A DNA stretch of 64,000 bases from UBA11574 sp964591175 (GCA_964591175.1 CAZQAF010000003.1:33314-97313), one strand, 5' to 3'. Counted from the first letter of the stretch, positions 16,625 to 25,901 are shown. Notes: generated by a model from the sequence alone, not told the origin. Numbers and translations: made by a program.

Positions 16625-17545
16625 CTACCCGTCAAATCTGTCCCCGGCTGTTAATCCCCTCTCGGCGGCAAATTCGGCCGCCGCCGCTTTTGGGCCCTTT
16701 ACGGGTCTAACCTTTCCCACAATCAGCCGGCCGCCGGACAGCGCCAGGTGAATCCCTTTATCATCTATATCCAGTATGGTTCCGGGCGCTTCATCTGCAG
16801 CGCTTTCAATGCGTTTGGCACCGTAAAAACGGATTTTTTCGCCTTTCAACACTGCAAAAGCACCGGGTTGCGGATCACATCCGCGAATCAGGTTGTAAAG
16901 CTCATCTGCCGGCTTTTTCCAATCGATGCCCGCCACCCGGTCATCGCAAGGCGGTTCATAGGTGGCCCCGGCTTCTTCCTGAACGATTTTGGGTGCATCT
17001 CCTGCCTTGATCAGATCGATGGATTCTAAAATCGCGTCAACTCCCATGGGAAAAAGATGGTTGAAATAGAGTGAACCGGTGGTGTCTTCCGGTCCGATAA
17101 CGATCTCTTTTTGAAGAAGAATGGGTCCGGTATCGATGCCCTCGTCCGGCCAGAAGATACTCAGTCCGGTTTTCCTGTCTCCCATAATAACGGCCCAGTT
17201 AATGCCGCTGGCGCCGCGATGACGCGGCAAGAGAGACGGATGATAACAGATGGTACCGTATGAGGGAACATCAAAAAAACGTGACGGAATAATCGTCGTA
17301 ACAAACGCCATAATGGTCAGATCGGGATTCAAGTTCCGGTATTCGGCAAAAGTCGCATCATCTTTGTACGTCCGGGGCTGAAATACGTCAATGTTTTTGG
17401 TGATCGCCGCTTCCTTGAGAGGATCGGGACGTCCACCCTCCCGGTCCGGCGGCGCATAAACCGCCGCGATGTTTTCGTTCCGCTCCTGCAGCCTTTCCAA
17501 GACCGTTGCACCGAACGCCGCCTGGCCGATCAGTATGATACGCAT
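16625..17545 (-). CDS. formyltransferase, 10-formyltetrahydrofolate hydrolase/dehydrogenase type
   Basis: A 306-residue protein with the formyltransferase fold and the motif HPSLLPRHRGAS (about residues 100-111), followed by INWAVIMGD, EGIDTGPILLQ and GATYEPP. These blocks match methionyl-tRNA formyltransferase relatives. They most closely resemble the N-terminal hydrolase domain of 10-formyl-THF dehydrogenase, which releases formate from 10-formyl-THF. The start at 17545 has GGAGGTGA upstream. It is the last gene of a minus-strand unit and faces the formate dehydrogenase operon, so a C1/formate link is attractive but inferred. Being the cell's initiator-tRNA formyltransferase cannot be excluded. 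Confidence 0.75.
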   Translation of the reverse strand: MRIILIGQAAFGATVLERLQERNENIAAVYAPPDREGGRPDPLKEAAITKNIDVFQPRTYKDDATFAEYRNLNPDLTIMAFVTTIIPSRFFDVPSYGTICYHPSLLPRHRGASGINWAVIMGDRKTGLSIFWPDEGIDTGPILLQKEIVIGPEDTTGSLYFNHLFPMGVDAILESIDLIKAGDAPKIVQEEAGATYEPPCDDRVAGIDWKKPADELYNLIRGCDPQPGAFAVLKGEKIRFYGAKRIESAADEAPGTILDIDDKGIHLALSGGRLIVGKVRPVKGPKAAAAEFAAERGLTAGDRFDG

Positions 17546-17601
17546 GCTTCACCTCCTTTTTCTTTCAGGGTCACAGGTACAATGGATTTTACAACAATTT
17601 T

Positions 17602-18336
17602 TTAGATATACAAACGAATAATGTCAACTTTGAGTTGCCGTGTATTATTCTGACGGTCATCTTTACGGCATGATCTGCAGTACAGATATTTTTCGAAAAT
17701 ACGGTTTGTCTCGAGTGAGATTTGATCCAAAATCTCATTTATCTGCCGATTTTCAAGCCGAGTATTGCATCGAATACATCTTGAAAATGGTTTGATTCGA
17801 TCTTTGATGTCCAGATCATCCATCACGTGGTTGACCTGTGTCGTGGCGGTTCCGGAACATACCTGAAAGGCATGGGTGACGGATTCGGATTTGAGCAATT
17901 CTTTTTGCTTTGTGAGGATGATCCGGTTTTCCCTTCCGGAGATCTCGATGATATCCGGTATACTGCAATTCGCATTAAATGTCGTATCAAATCCCAGCAT
18001 CCGCATCCATTGAACCATGTCTCGCAAATCAACGCCTGCTATAAATCGAACCCGCCGAAGGGGAAATTTTCTCAGCATTGATACATTTTGGATATTTAGC
18101 TTCTCGAAAACGGGATAGACACTCACGCGATCGCCGTGCTTTAAAATATACTCAAAATCCACGGGCTGCCCATTGACCAGCACCAAATCGACTGTTGAGG
18201 GTGGAACGCCTAAATTTTCTATGGTCTCTTTTATCGATCTTTTTCCAATGAACTCGGTTTCGATATCGACCTTTTTCAGGTGCTGCGGCAGGAAATCATT
18301 TAATTCTTCATAAAAACGGAATGTTCCTTTTGCCAT
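17602..18336 (-). CDS. Mut7-C / ubiquitin-like protein, probably catalytically degenerate
   Basis: The 244-residue protein begins with a ThiS/MoaD-like ubiquitin fold (about 1-80, ending LKHGDRVSVYPVFE). The Mut7-C PIN-like domain follows (WMRMLGFDT near 110) and then a zinc ribbon of two Cys-x2-Cys knuckles (CIRC and CRSC). Mut7-C proteins are thought to be RNases. Here the conserved Asp of the FLVDxMLG motif reads FIAGVDLR, and the LLTRDREL motif reads ILTKQKEL, so two acidic positions are changed. It lies 5 bp after the DJ-1 gene and 56 bp before the formyltransferase. The fold call is firm; enzymatic activity is doubtful. Confidence 0.8.
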   Translation of the reverse strand: MAKGTFRFYEELNDFLPQHLKKVDIETEFIGKRSIKETIENLGVPPSTVDLVLVNGQPVDFEYILKHGDRVSVYPVFEKLNIQNVSMLRKFPLRRVRFIAGVDLRDMVQWMRMLGFDTTFNANCSIPDIIEISGRENRIILTKQKELLKSESVTHAFQVCSGTATTQVNHVMDDLDIKDRIKPFSRCIRCNTRLENRQINEILDQISLETNRIFEKYLYCRSCRKDDRQNNTRQLKVDIIRLYI

Positions 18337-18341
18337 TTTTT

Positions 18342-18860
18342 TTACTTAAGCGCTGCTATAACGGCCTTCATAAAATTCGGAAGATCGTCGGGTTTGCGGC
18401 TGGTAATGAGATTGCCGTCCACGACCACGGATTCGTCCATCCACAGCGCGCCGGCATGAATCATATCGTCCTTTATGGAAAAAAATGAGGTGGCTTTTCG
18501 GCCGTCGAGTATATTGGCCGAAGCCAGCATCCAGCCCGCATGACAAATGGCGGCAACGACTTTCCCGGCATCGAACAGATCTTTAACGAGTTGAACCATG
18601 GCCGGATAACGGCGCATCATATCCGGGGCGTATCCCCCGGGAATAATGACACCGTCATAATCGTCGGCGGACACCTGATCCGCGTTGATGTTTGGCCGCA
18701 CCTGAGTGGCGGGTTTACCCGTAAATTCCTCGGCTCTGCCGGAGCCGACCACCGTCACCTCGGCGCCGGCTTCTTTCAGGCGATAGTACGGATACCAGAA
18801 TTCAAACACATTAAACATCTCTTCAACCAGTATAAGCATTTTTTTACCGTTAAGTTCCAT
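18342..18860 (-). CDS. DJ-1/PfpI family protein
   Basis: Start set to the ATG at 18860, which follows AAGGAGGATAAT; an upstream ATG at 18881 overlaps the pyk stop. The 172-residue protein is a type I glutamine-amidotransferase-like DJ-1/PfpI domain with the nucleophile elbow AAICHAG (Cys near residue 108, followed by His) and the GVIIPGGYAPD loop. Family members act as glyoxalases, protein deglycases or chaperones; which applies here cannot be told. It sits in the unit pyk - DJ-1 - Mut7-C - formyltransferase. Proximity to glycolysis would suit methylglyoxal defence. Confidence 0.88.
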   Translation of the reverse strand: MELNGKKMLILVEEMFNVFEFWYPYYRLKEAGAEVTVVGSGRAEEFTGKPATQVRPNINADQVSADDYDGVIIPGGYAPDMMRRYPAMVQLVKDLFDAGKVVAAICHAGWMLASANILDGRKATSFFSIKDDMIHAGALWMDESVVVDGNLITSRKPDDLPNFMKAVIAALK

Positions 18861-18874
18861 ATTATCCTCCTTAT

Positions 18875-20326
18875 TCATGGTATTCTCTCTACTTTTAGCG
18901 TATTGGTGCGACCGCTTCGTCCGAGCGGCGGCGTACCGGCAACAATAACAACGATATCTCCTGTACCGGCAATTCCCAGATGCTGCACCTTGCGCAAGGC
19001 AACATCCACCATATTGTCTGTTGCCTTTATGGGCTCGATTAAAGCGCTTTCCACACCCCAAGCCAATGCGAGACGTCGTTGAACCCGGGGCGTTACGGAT
19101 AATGACAGCACCGGACGATGCGGCCGGTGGCACGCCACCCGGCAGGCCGTCAACCCCGAAGAAGTGTAAGCCACGATCGCTTTTGCCGTTAAAGATTCGG
19201 CCACTAAATTGCCGGCATATGCAACCATCGGTTCGATATCATCGGGCGGCTCAAACGGCATGGGACCTGATAACTTTTTTTCAAACCAGGCCGTTTCAAC
19301 GGCAGCGGCAATCTCTGACATCGTTGTCACGGTTTCAATGGGATGCCGGCCGATGGCGGTTTCTGCGGACAGCATTAATACGTCCGTGCCGTCCAAAATG
19401 GCATTGGCGACATCCGTGGCTTCGGCCCGGGTCGGCTTGTATTTTTCGATCATCGATTCCAGCATCTGGGTTGCGGTGATCACCGGAATCGCCGCCCGGC
19501 GGCAAACGTCAATAATACGCTTTTGTGCAATAGGAACCTCCTGCAAGCTCATTTCCAGAGCCAAATCACCACGTGCCACCATAACACCCCAGGTTTCGGA
19601 CGCAATGGCTTCGATATCATCCAGCGCGTTCTGTCTTTCGATCTTGGCGATAATTGAAATGTCTGATCCCTTCTGCTTCAGATAGTTCTTTAAAATACGA
19701 ACATCCTCGGCAGACTGTACAAAAGACAGTGCCAGAAAGTCCAAATCCTGTGCAACGGCAAAATCGATATCTGCATAATCTTTCGGTGTGATGGATGGGA
19801 GGTCGACCCGCAACCCCGGCAGGTTGATGCCTTTCCGGGCCGAGAGCACGCCGCCCCTGAGTATGCGGCAGCGGACATCCCCATTGCGATCAATATCGAC
19901 CACCTCAAGCTCAATGTTGCCGTCATCGATAAGGATCAGGCTGCCGGTAAGGACGTCATTGGCCATGTTGAGATGACTGACCGAAACAACATCCTTGTTT
20001 CCCGCTACTTGTCGGGGTGTCAGGCATATTTCTTGGCCTGTTGTCAAGGTCGCCTTACCTTCTGTCATTTCTCCGACACGTATTCTCGGCCCCTGCAAGT
20101 CGCCGATAACGGCAACAGGGATACCCAATTGATCTTCTGATTTCCGAATCCGTTGGATCAGCGGTATGAGATATTCATGGCTGCTGTGGGAAAAATTAAA
20201 ACGAACCGCATCCATCCCGGCGAGAATCATTTGGCGGAGTGTGTCTTCTTGATCGCTGGCCGGACCCAGAGTGGCAATGATTTTAGTCCTTTTTAAAGGA
20301 CGTTTTTTACGAATTTTATTTTCCAT
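18875..20326 (-). CDS. pyk: pyruvate kinase
   Basis: A 483-residue pyruvate kinase with the expected N-terminal TKIIATLGPAS and FNFSH motifs, the Mg/PEP site IAKIERQNALDDI, the MVARGDLALE block and the signature ITATQMLESMI...PTRAEATDVANAILDGTD. A C-terminal regulatory domain is present (AIVAYTSSGLTA). It converts PEP and ADP to pyruvate and ATP. The stop codon overlaps an ATGA with the first possible start of the DJ-1 gene. It begins 42 bp after the alpha/beta hydrolase gene, so co-transcription is likely. Confidence 0.97.
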   Translation of the reverse strand: MENKIRKKRPLKRTKIIATLGPASDQEDTLRQMILAGMDAVRFNFSHSSHEYLIPLIQRIRKSEDQLGIPVAVIGDLQGPRIRVGEMTEGKATLTTGQEICLTPRQVAGNKDVVSVSHLNMANDVLTGSLILIDDGNIELEVVDIDRNGDVRCRILRGGVLSARKGINLPGLRVDLPSITPKDYADIDFAVAQDLDFLALSFVQSAEDVRILKNYLKQKGSDISIIAKIERQNALDDIEAIASETWGVMVARGDLALEMSLQEVPIAQKRIIDVCRRAAIPVITATQMLESMIEKYKPTRAEATDVANAILDGTDVLMLSAETAIGRHPIETVTTMSEIAAAVETAWFEKKLSGPMPFEPPDDIEPMVAYAGNLVAESLTAKAIVAYTSSGLTACRVACHRPHRPVLSLSVTPRVQRRLALAWGVESALIEPIKATDNMVDVALRKVQHLGIAGTGDIVVIVAGTPPLGRSGRTNTLKVERIP

Positions 20327-20368
20327 TTTTCCACCATTTTATGTATCGGCGCAAAATTACAACACGCA

Positions 20369-21367
20369 TCAATGCGCAATGCATTCAATACTCGGATCGG
20401 TTTCGATGTGCGTGAATCTTTCAAATTCGCGCCAGACGATTGATCGGACGGCATCCGTTTCTTTAAAAATTTCGTGACGGGATTTCGGAATCGCAACATA
20501 TCGACAGTTCGGCAGCCATGAGGAAATCTGTTTCTGCGCCTTGACGGATACAATTTTATCCTCCCCTGCACTGATCATTAAAATCGGCGTGGTAATCTTT
20601 GCCGCATATTCGGGACGATTGAAAATATCGATGGATGCCAAAGTGGCGGACAACCAGCCATAGGTTACGCCCCCCAGCGCCAGATCAGGATTTTTTTCAA
20701 TGGCTTTGATGGCATCCATAAATCGCACAGGATCCGAAGTCAGTTTATTTCCTTTAAATCTTCCATCTGTATAATCGCCGGACCCTATGGTATACGTATG
20801 ACTGAACCCGCTTTTGACGGCAATACGGGTCAAGAGCCTTATGAGCCATCGGTATAGATTGGAGTTGAAAATGTCGATCATCGGTGACGTCAGGACCGCC
20901 ATATCTGCCGTTTCCGAATAATCGTGTAAAAAACGAAGTGCAATGTGTCCACCCATGGAATGCGCAATGATGATCAACGGACGAACGCATTCAGGCGTTA
21001 CGATCTTATTGAAAAACAGATTCAAATCATTCAGATAAACATGGTAATTGTCGATAAATCCCTTACGCCGGTTTGAAAGCATTCGGTTTGAAAGACCTTG
21101 GCCGCGCCAGTCAAAACTATACACATCAAACCCTTTTTGGTTCAGCTCGCCAATGGTTTCCGAATATTTCTCCAAAAATTCGCCTCTACCGGCAAGCAAA
21201 AGGATCGATCCTTTCCGTTTTTCTTTTGAAATACGCCATATGCCATAGCGAAGCGACTGCTGATCGTCGGTGGTCATGAAGTCAACGGTTGAAGAATTGC
21301 TTTCTTTGGCGATGCCGTTCGTCTGGGCCATACATATAATCATAATGTCGATCATGGAATCTTTCAA
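20369..21367 (-). CDS. alpha/beta hydrolase, monoacylglycerol lipase / lysophospholipase type
   Basis: Up to 332 residues. The nucleophile elbow AHSMGGH, the oxyanion-side GRGEFLEKY block and the YSFDWRGQGLS motif match the PldB/monoglyceride lipase branch of alpha/beta hydrolases. The late SAGEDKIV (Asp) and SRHEIFKE (His) complete the triad. No signal peptide is evident. The start is uncertain, because an internal Met at residue 13 could be used and no clear Shine-Dalgarno separates the options. It heads a minus-strand unit with pyk, divergent from the M20 peptidase gene. Confidence 0.83.
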   Translation of the reverse strand: MKDSMIDIMIICMAQTNGIAKESNSSTVDFMTTDDQQSLRYGIWRISKEKRKGSILLLAGRGEFLEKYSETIGELNQKGFDVYSFDWRGQGLSNRMLSNRRKGFIDNYHVYLNDLNLFFNKIVTPECVRPLIIIAHSMGGHIALRFLHDYSETADMAVLTSPMIDIFNSNLYRWLIRLLTRIAVKSGFSHTYTIGSGDYTDGRFKGNKLTSDPVRFMDAIKAIEKNPDLALGGVTYGWLSATLASIDIFNRPEYAAKITTPILMISAGEDKIVSVKAQKQISSWLPNCRYVAIPKSRHEIFKETDAVRSIVWREFERFTHIETDPSIECIAH

Positions 21368-21519
21368 GATTTAATGCCCCAATCAGGCGATTACGCTCAA
21401 CTGAAAGTTATGTCAAAGACATATTGACCTCTTTTAGTGTTGTGGTATATCCTTTATAATATCCGAATTATTCGGCACTATGGCATCACTGCGGTCTGTT
21501 TCAAGTTTGGGGAGCTGAT

Positions 21520-22677
21520 ATGAACGACTATCTTGAAAAATTGCCCGGATTTGTCGATACGATCAAATCCATTCAAGAAACCGTCATTACGAACATTGTG
21601 CTGATCGGCCAAACCCCAGCTCCCACATTCAAGGAAAAACAGCGCACCAGTATTTTCATGGAACGGCTGGCCGAATTTCAGGTCGATGAATGCACCACCG
21701 ACGGCTATCGAAATCCCGTCGGTATCATTAAAGGAACTTCCGAATCAAAACCGCCTATTTTTGTGGTCGCCCATTTGGATACCATCTTCGACAAAGACGT
21801 CGACCATTATTATTCTATTCAGGAAAACACGATCAGGGGCGCGGGTATCATAGACAATTCCGTGGGGGTCGGCGTTCTGGCTTCGTTGCCGGAAATCTTT
21901 CGAAGGTTGGGTCTGCGTTTTGAATCGGATATTGTTCTGGCCGGTGTTATCCAGTCTTTAGGCAAGGGCAACCTCAGGGGCATCCGACATCTTTTGAAGA
22001 CCTGGACAACCCCTATCAGAGGGGCGGTCTGCATCGAGGGCGCCGAGCTCGGCAGACTGAATTATTATGCCGATGGCATGATTCGGTGCGAAATCGAATG
22101 CAGCATTTCACCGGTCAGCGGATTCAAGCATAAGTTCAAACCGAATGCCATCCTGGTAATCAATGAAGTCGTCAATCAGATCATGAAACTGCGTTTGCCT
22201 CAAAAACCCCGTTCAAGGGTGATTATCGGCAAAACCGCAGGGGGATTCAAGCATGGAATGATCGCGTACGATGCCTCTTTGGGTTTTGAAATTCAAAGCA
22301 ATTCCGATAAAATGGTCAAGTCGATTTTTAACAGCATTAAGGATATCGTGGAAGGTACGAGCCACGAGTATGAGGTTGATTTAAAATTAAACACCTTGAG
22401 CAACATTCACGCGGCAAGATTACAGTTCAACCATCCCCTGGTAAAAAGCGCCGTGAATGTGATGAAAAAACTCGATTTGACTCCGGTCAGCGGTCCCAGT
22501 GAATCCGAACTTTCCATTTTTCTTTCACGTAATATCCCGTCAATCACCCTCGGCATTACCCGGGGAGAAAACCATCATCAACAAAACGCCCGTGTGGAAA
22601 TCGAGCCCATATTTAGGGGGATTGCACAAATCATCGGTGTCATCATGGCCATTGACAACGGGATATGTGATGAATAA
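21520..22677 (+). CDS. M20/M42-type metallopeptidase
   Basis: The 385-residue protein starts at the ATG at 21520 behind GGGGAG. It has zinc-peptidase motifs VVAHLDTIFDKD (about 86-97) and RGAGIIDNSVGVG (about 107-120), a CIEGAELG acidic block and a final HHQQNARVE region supplying a His ligand. It resembles M20 aminoacylase/tripeptidase-type enzymes. The expected Glu-Glu pair reads as SLGKGN, a departure from the usual GEEG context, so catalysis or specificity may differ. It overlaps the next gene by 8 bp. Confidence 0.75.
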   Translation: MNDYLEKLPGFVDTIKSIQETVITNIVLIGQTPAPTFKEKQRTSIFMERLAEFQVDECTTDGYRNPVGIIKGTSESKPPIFVVAHLDTIFDKDVDHYYSIQENTIRGAGIIDNSVGVGVLASLPEIFRRLGLRFESDIVLAGVIQSLGKGNLRGIRHLLKTWTTPIRGAVCIEGAELGRLNYYADGMIRCEIECSISPVSGFKHKFKPNAILVINEVVNQIMKLRLPQKPRSRVIIGKTAGGFKHGMIAYDASLGFEIQSNSDKMVKSIFNSIKDIVEGTSHEYEVDLKLNTLSNIHAARLQFNHPLVKSAVNVMKKLDLTPVSGPSESELSIFLSRNIPSITLGITRGENHHQQNARVEIEPIFRGIAQIIGVIMAIDNGICDE

Positions 22678-23692
22678 GAGCTGGATAGATAACAATACCT
22701 TTCATTATTCGGAATTCAGCGATCTTCATCGGCTGGTCGATGAAAAGCAGCGGAAAAATCTGACAATTTCGTTGTGTCTGCCGACACTGAATGAAGAAAA
22801 AACCATCGCTAAAGAAATCCTGATCATGAAGTCAGAACTGATGACACGTTATCCCCTAATCGATGAGATCGTCGTCGTAGACTCCGGCTCAACAGATAAA
22901 ACCATAGAAATTGCAAGGGGATATGGCGCAGATGTTTATGAAGCATCGGAAATTTTTCCCCATCTTGAAAAATTCACCGGCAAGGGCGAAAATCTCTGGA
23001 AGGCCTTGTACATTACCAAAGGGGACATCATCGTTTATCTGGATGCGGATATAAAAAATATTCATCACAGGTTTGCCTATGCGCTTCTGGGGCCGCTGAT
23101 TCTTTTCGATCGCATCAAATATGTTAAGGCGTTTTACGACCGTCCCATTGCCATTGGAAAAAACAAAATCAGACCCACCGGCGGCGGCCGGGTGACCGAA
23201 CTTGTTGTTCGGCCGCTGTTCTCCCTTTTTTTCCCGGATCTCACCCAGATACTACAGCCGCTGTCCGGTGAATATGCCGGATATAGAGAAATATTCGAAC
23301 AAATTCCCTTTCCCATCGGATACGGCGTCGAAACCAGCATGATCCTCGATATTTATGAAAAATGGGGGCTCGATGTCATCGCGCAAGTGGATCTGGACAG
23401 ACGGATTCACCGAAACCGGGACACCAAAGCTCTCGGGAGGATGGCCTTTGCGATTCTGCAAACATTTATCGAACGCAAAATAAAATTGGGTTTGGTGGAT
23501 TATAAAGAAAAACTGTTCGATGAAATGATACAATTTAACCTTGTTAAGGGTGAATACACGCCGGATATTTATAAAATCGAGGATCGTGAAAGGCCCCCCA
23601 TCATTGAAATCCCGGAGTATTGCAAAAAATTTAAAAGGGTCTTGCAGAAAAGACCCCTTACAATCGCTGGGGATACGGATGCCGCGGGTTGA
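22670..23692 (+). CDS. gpgS: glucosyl-3-phosphoglycerate synthase (GT81)
   Basis: The start is placed at the ATG at 22670, inside the end of the upstream peptidase gene (8-bp overlap). An in-frame start further upstream would add sequence not found in the family. The 340-residue protein has the GT-A motifs CLPTLNEEKTI, VVDSGSTDKT and YLDADIKN (DxD) plus GGGRVTELVVRPL. These are characteristic of GpgS, which joins a nucleotide-sugar glucose to 3-phosphoglycerate, the first step to glucosylglycerate, a compatible solute. The matching phosphatase is not seen nearby. Mannosyl-type specificity is an alternative. Confidence 0.85.
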   Translation: MNKSWIDNNTFHYSEFSDLHRLVDEKQRKNLTISLCLPTLNEEKTIAKEILIMKSELMTRYPLIDEIVVVDSGSTDKTIEIARGYGADVYEASEIFPHLEKFTGKGENLWKALYITKGDIIVYLDADIKNIHHRFAYALLGPLILFDRIKYVKAFYDRPIAIGKNKIRPTGGGRVTELVVRPLFSLFFPDLTQILQPLSGEYAGYREIFEQIPFPIGYGVETSMILDIYEKWGLDVIAQVDLDRRIHRNRDTKALGRMAFAILQTFIERKIKLGLVDYKEKLFDEMIQFNLVKGEYTPDIYKIEDRERPPIIEIPEYCKKFKRVLQKRPLTIAGDTDAAG

Positions 23693-23890
23693 ACGGGCAA
23701 TGACGGTCCGGTCCGATGCATTGGTTTCTTGCAAAACAAACCGGATGCTTTGCAACCGGATGCAAGTTCAACGTCGAAAGCACTGATGTGTTTTTGCCTT
23801 TTTGGCCTATGTCTGAAAATTCAAGCCACCCGCTTCGCGGGCAGTGCTTGACTCCATCCACAAATAGTCTTTATTTCAAGGGAGTATTAA

Positions 23891-24007
23891 AAAAAAAGCC
23901 TGGGCCGTATCAGTGGGAGGCTACGTTTTCTCGCACAAATCATCGGTTTACGACCCAGGCAAAGAGAAGGAGTTAGCAGTATATCGGGTATTGCAGTCTC
24001 TGCTAAC
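23891..24007 (-). terminator. double hairpin with U-tract after the TRAP operon (terminator or small RNA)
   Basis: Read on the minus strand, GTTAGCAG / CTGCTAAC (24007-24000 with 23979-23972) forms one hairpin. An 11-nt linker follows, then a 12-bp stem GCCTGGGTCGTA with one mismatch (23960-23949 paired to 23909-23898), directly followed by nine U (23897-23889). The last part is a good intrinsic terminator for the transporter operon ending at 24109. A promoter-like TTGCAT-N15-TATACT (24069-24043) sits just upstream, so an independent small RNA of about 145 nt is possible. The rest of the 416-bp gap shows no gene. Confidence 0.6.
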
Positions 24008-24108
24008 AGAATTAAAAACACGAATCAAGTTTTTTTTCATGCAGTATAATTTTTTTTTATTAAATGCAACGATCGCTGGTTTTTAATGTTTTCTTATAAA
24101 GGTAATTT

Positions 24109-25413
24109 TCAATGCATCAGATTTGGAAGATAAGTGACTATTCCCGGCAAAGCCATTAACACAATCACGCAAATAATATATGCCGGCAAGAAAAACGTTA
24201 CCCCTTTAAACACTTCTTCCAATTTAACATCTTTGGCCATACCGGCGACCACGTAGGTCGTAGCGCCAACAGGAGGGGTAACGGCGCCTAGTGTTGTAAT
24301 CACGGTAATTGTTACGCCAAACCAGATCGGATCGTATCCAAGCTGTTTTGCTACCGGGAAAAATATGGGAATGGTGATCAAGAGCAACGCCAAAGCATCC
24401 ATGACAGCCCCACCAACAATATAAATAGCAAATATTATTAACATAATTGTGGTATTGGAAACAGGCAGTCCCACCACCCAAGAAGCAATATCGAAAGGTA
24501 TTCTTGTTACAGCCAGAAAACGACCGAATATAACAGCACCCGCTATGATCATGATAACCATGCAGGATATTCGAAGCGTATCGATTATCGAGGCCACGAA
24601 TCCTTTCCAGGTCAGCCGGCCTTGAACAAAACAGAGAATCACTGCAAAAAAAGAGCCTGCGGCACCGGCCTCCGTAGGCGTAAAAAATCCAAAATAAAGA
24701 CCGAGCATCACCAGCAAAAACAAGGTGGTTATTTCAAATATACCAGACAGCGCCTTGATCTTTTTTTTGAAATCGGTCTTTGGCCCCACCGGTCCCCATT
24801 CAGGATAAAGTCGGCATAAAATGTAAACCGTTAACATCAAGAGAAAGGCCAATACGATACCTGCCCCTATTCCTCCATAAAAAAGTTTTGCAATAGACTG
24901 CTCGGTAGAAAGGCCAATCACGATCAGGACAACGCTCGGCGGAATAACAACACCTAGTGTAGATCCGCAGGCAACGACACTTGTACTGAGAATGGGTTTA
25001 TACTTGTATTTGTTCATCTGAGGAAGAGCGACAGTGGTCATCGTAGCTGCCGTCGCTGCATTGGAGCCACAGATAGCAGCGAATGCGGAACAAGCGATGA
25101 CAGTTGCCATGGCAATCCCTCCCCGAATCTGTCCCACCCAATTGTAGGCGGCATTGTATAATTTTTCGTTTATTCCGGAGTAGAATGCAATCTGCCCCAT
25201 AAAAATAAAAAGGGGAATAACCGTAAGACCATATTTTGAAAATGTTTCCCACAAAACAGAGCCAATCATATTAAGCCCGGCTTTTAAGGAAATCACGTAA
25301 CAAAATCCGCAGAATCCAACAATACCCATTGCAAATCCAACAGGCGTACCCAAAAAGAATAAAATTAGAAGGAGGATAATAATTCCTGTAATTCCAATGG
25401 CTGCCAGATTCAA
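24109..25413 (-). CDS. dctM: TRAP transporter large permease (DctM)
   Basis: A 434-residue integral membrane protein with about a dozen hydrophobic segments and DctM family signatures (GTPVGFAMGIVG near the start, NAATAATMTTVALPQM, PPSVVLIVIGLSTEQSI, FFTPTEAGAAGSF). DctM is the Na+-coupled translocation subunit of tripartite ATP-independent periplasmic transporters. Its start overlaps the dctQ stop as ATGA. The nearby iorAB-paaK genes suggest an aromatic or carboxylic acid substrate, but the sequence itself does not show specificity. Confidence 0.95.
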   Translation of the reverse strand: MNLAAIGITGIIILLLILFFLGTPVGFAMGIVGFCGFCYVISLKAGLNMIGSVLWETFSKYGLTVIPLFIFMGQIAFYSGINEKLYNAAYNWVGQIRGGIAMATVIACSAFAAICGSNAATAATMTTVALPQMNKYKYKPILSTSVVACGSTLGVVIPPSVVLIVIGLSTEQSIAKLFYGGIGAGIVLAFLLMLTVYILCRLYPEWGPVGPKTDFKKKIKALSGIFEITTLFLLVMLGLYFGFFTPTEAGAAGSFFAVILCFVQGRLTWKGFVASIIDTLRISCMVIMIIAGAVIFGRFLAVTRIPFDIASWVVGLPVSNTTIMLIIFAIYIVGGAVMDALALLLITIPIFFPVAKQLGYDPIWFGVTITVITTLGAVTPPVGATTYVVAGMAKDVKLEEVFKGVTFFLPAYIICVIVLMALPGIVTYLPNLMH

Positions 25414-25901
25414 TCGGTGTCCTCCTTTTCCGCGGAAAAAAGCCCGACAAGTTCAGTAAACAGAACCAATGAAAGAACGGCACAGCCAACAGCAACGCCA
25501 TAGGTAAAAGGATAATAGATGATTCTAAGTGTCTCCGTAATTTCTCCTGTATTCATTAGCGTTGTTGCTTTCACGGCAATTTGCCAGGCTGCCACACTAA
25601 AAAAAAGAAAGCAAACCGTATAATTAATCGCATTAATAATTTTTCTTACTTTATCAGAAAAACGATTAACCAAAACATCCACTGCAATATGGCCGCGTTT
25701 AATTTGGGTATGTCCAAGAGCAAAGGCGGTTACAATGGCGCCGCAATATCCCATCAACTCAAACGTGCCCTTGACCGGCACCCAGGTAAGACGAAATATT
25801 ATATTTGAGCAGGTCAGAATAATCATTCCAACCAAAAAAATGCCTCCGATCCATAAAAGCAAACGATTTAAAAACGTACTTATTCTGTCCAGAATTTCCA
25901 T
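25410..25901 (-). CDS. dctQ: TRAP transporter small permease (DctQ)
   Basis: The 163-residue protein has four hydrophobic segments (about 15-35, 50-68, 92-112 and 130-152) and the DctQ pattern with RGHIAVDVLVNRF in the loop between helices 2 and 3. It pairs with DctM in the membrane and contacts the periplasmic binding protein. It lies between dctP (74 bp upstream) and dctM (4-bp overlap). Confidence 0.92.
   Translation of the reverse strand: MEILDRISTFLNRLLLWIGGIFLVGMIILTCSNIIFRLTWVPVKGTFELMGYCGAIVTAFALGHTQIKRGHIAVDVLVNRFSDKVRKIINAINYTVCFLFFSVAAWQIAVKATTLMNTGEITETLRIIYYPFTYGVAVGCAVLSLVLFTELVGLFSAEKEDTD

Noticed and set aside
23889..24069. 6S RNA for the structured region after the TRAP operon
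   Set aside because: The transcript ends do not pair with each other and the large central bubble of 6S RNA is not evident.
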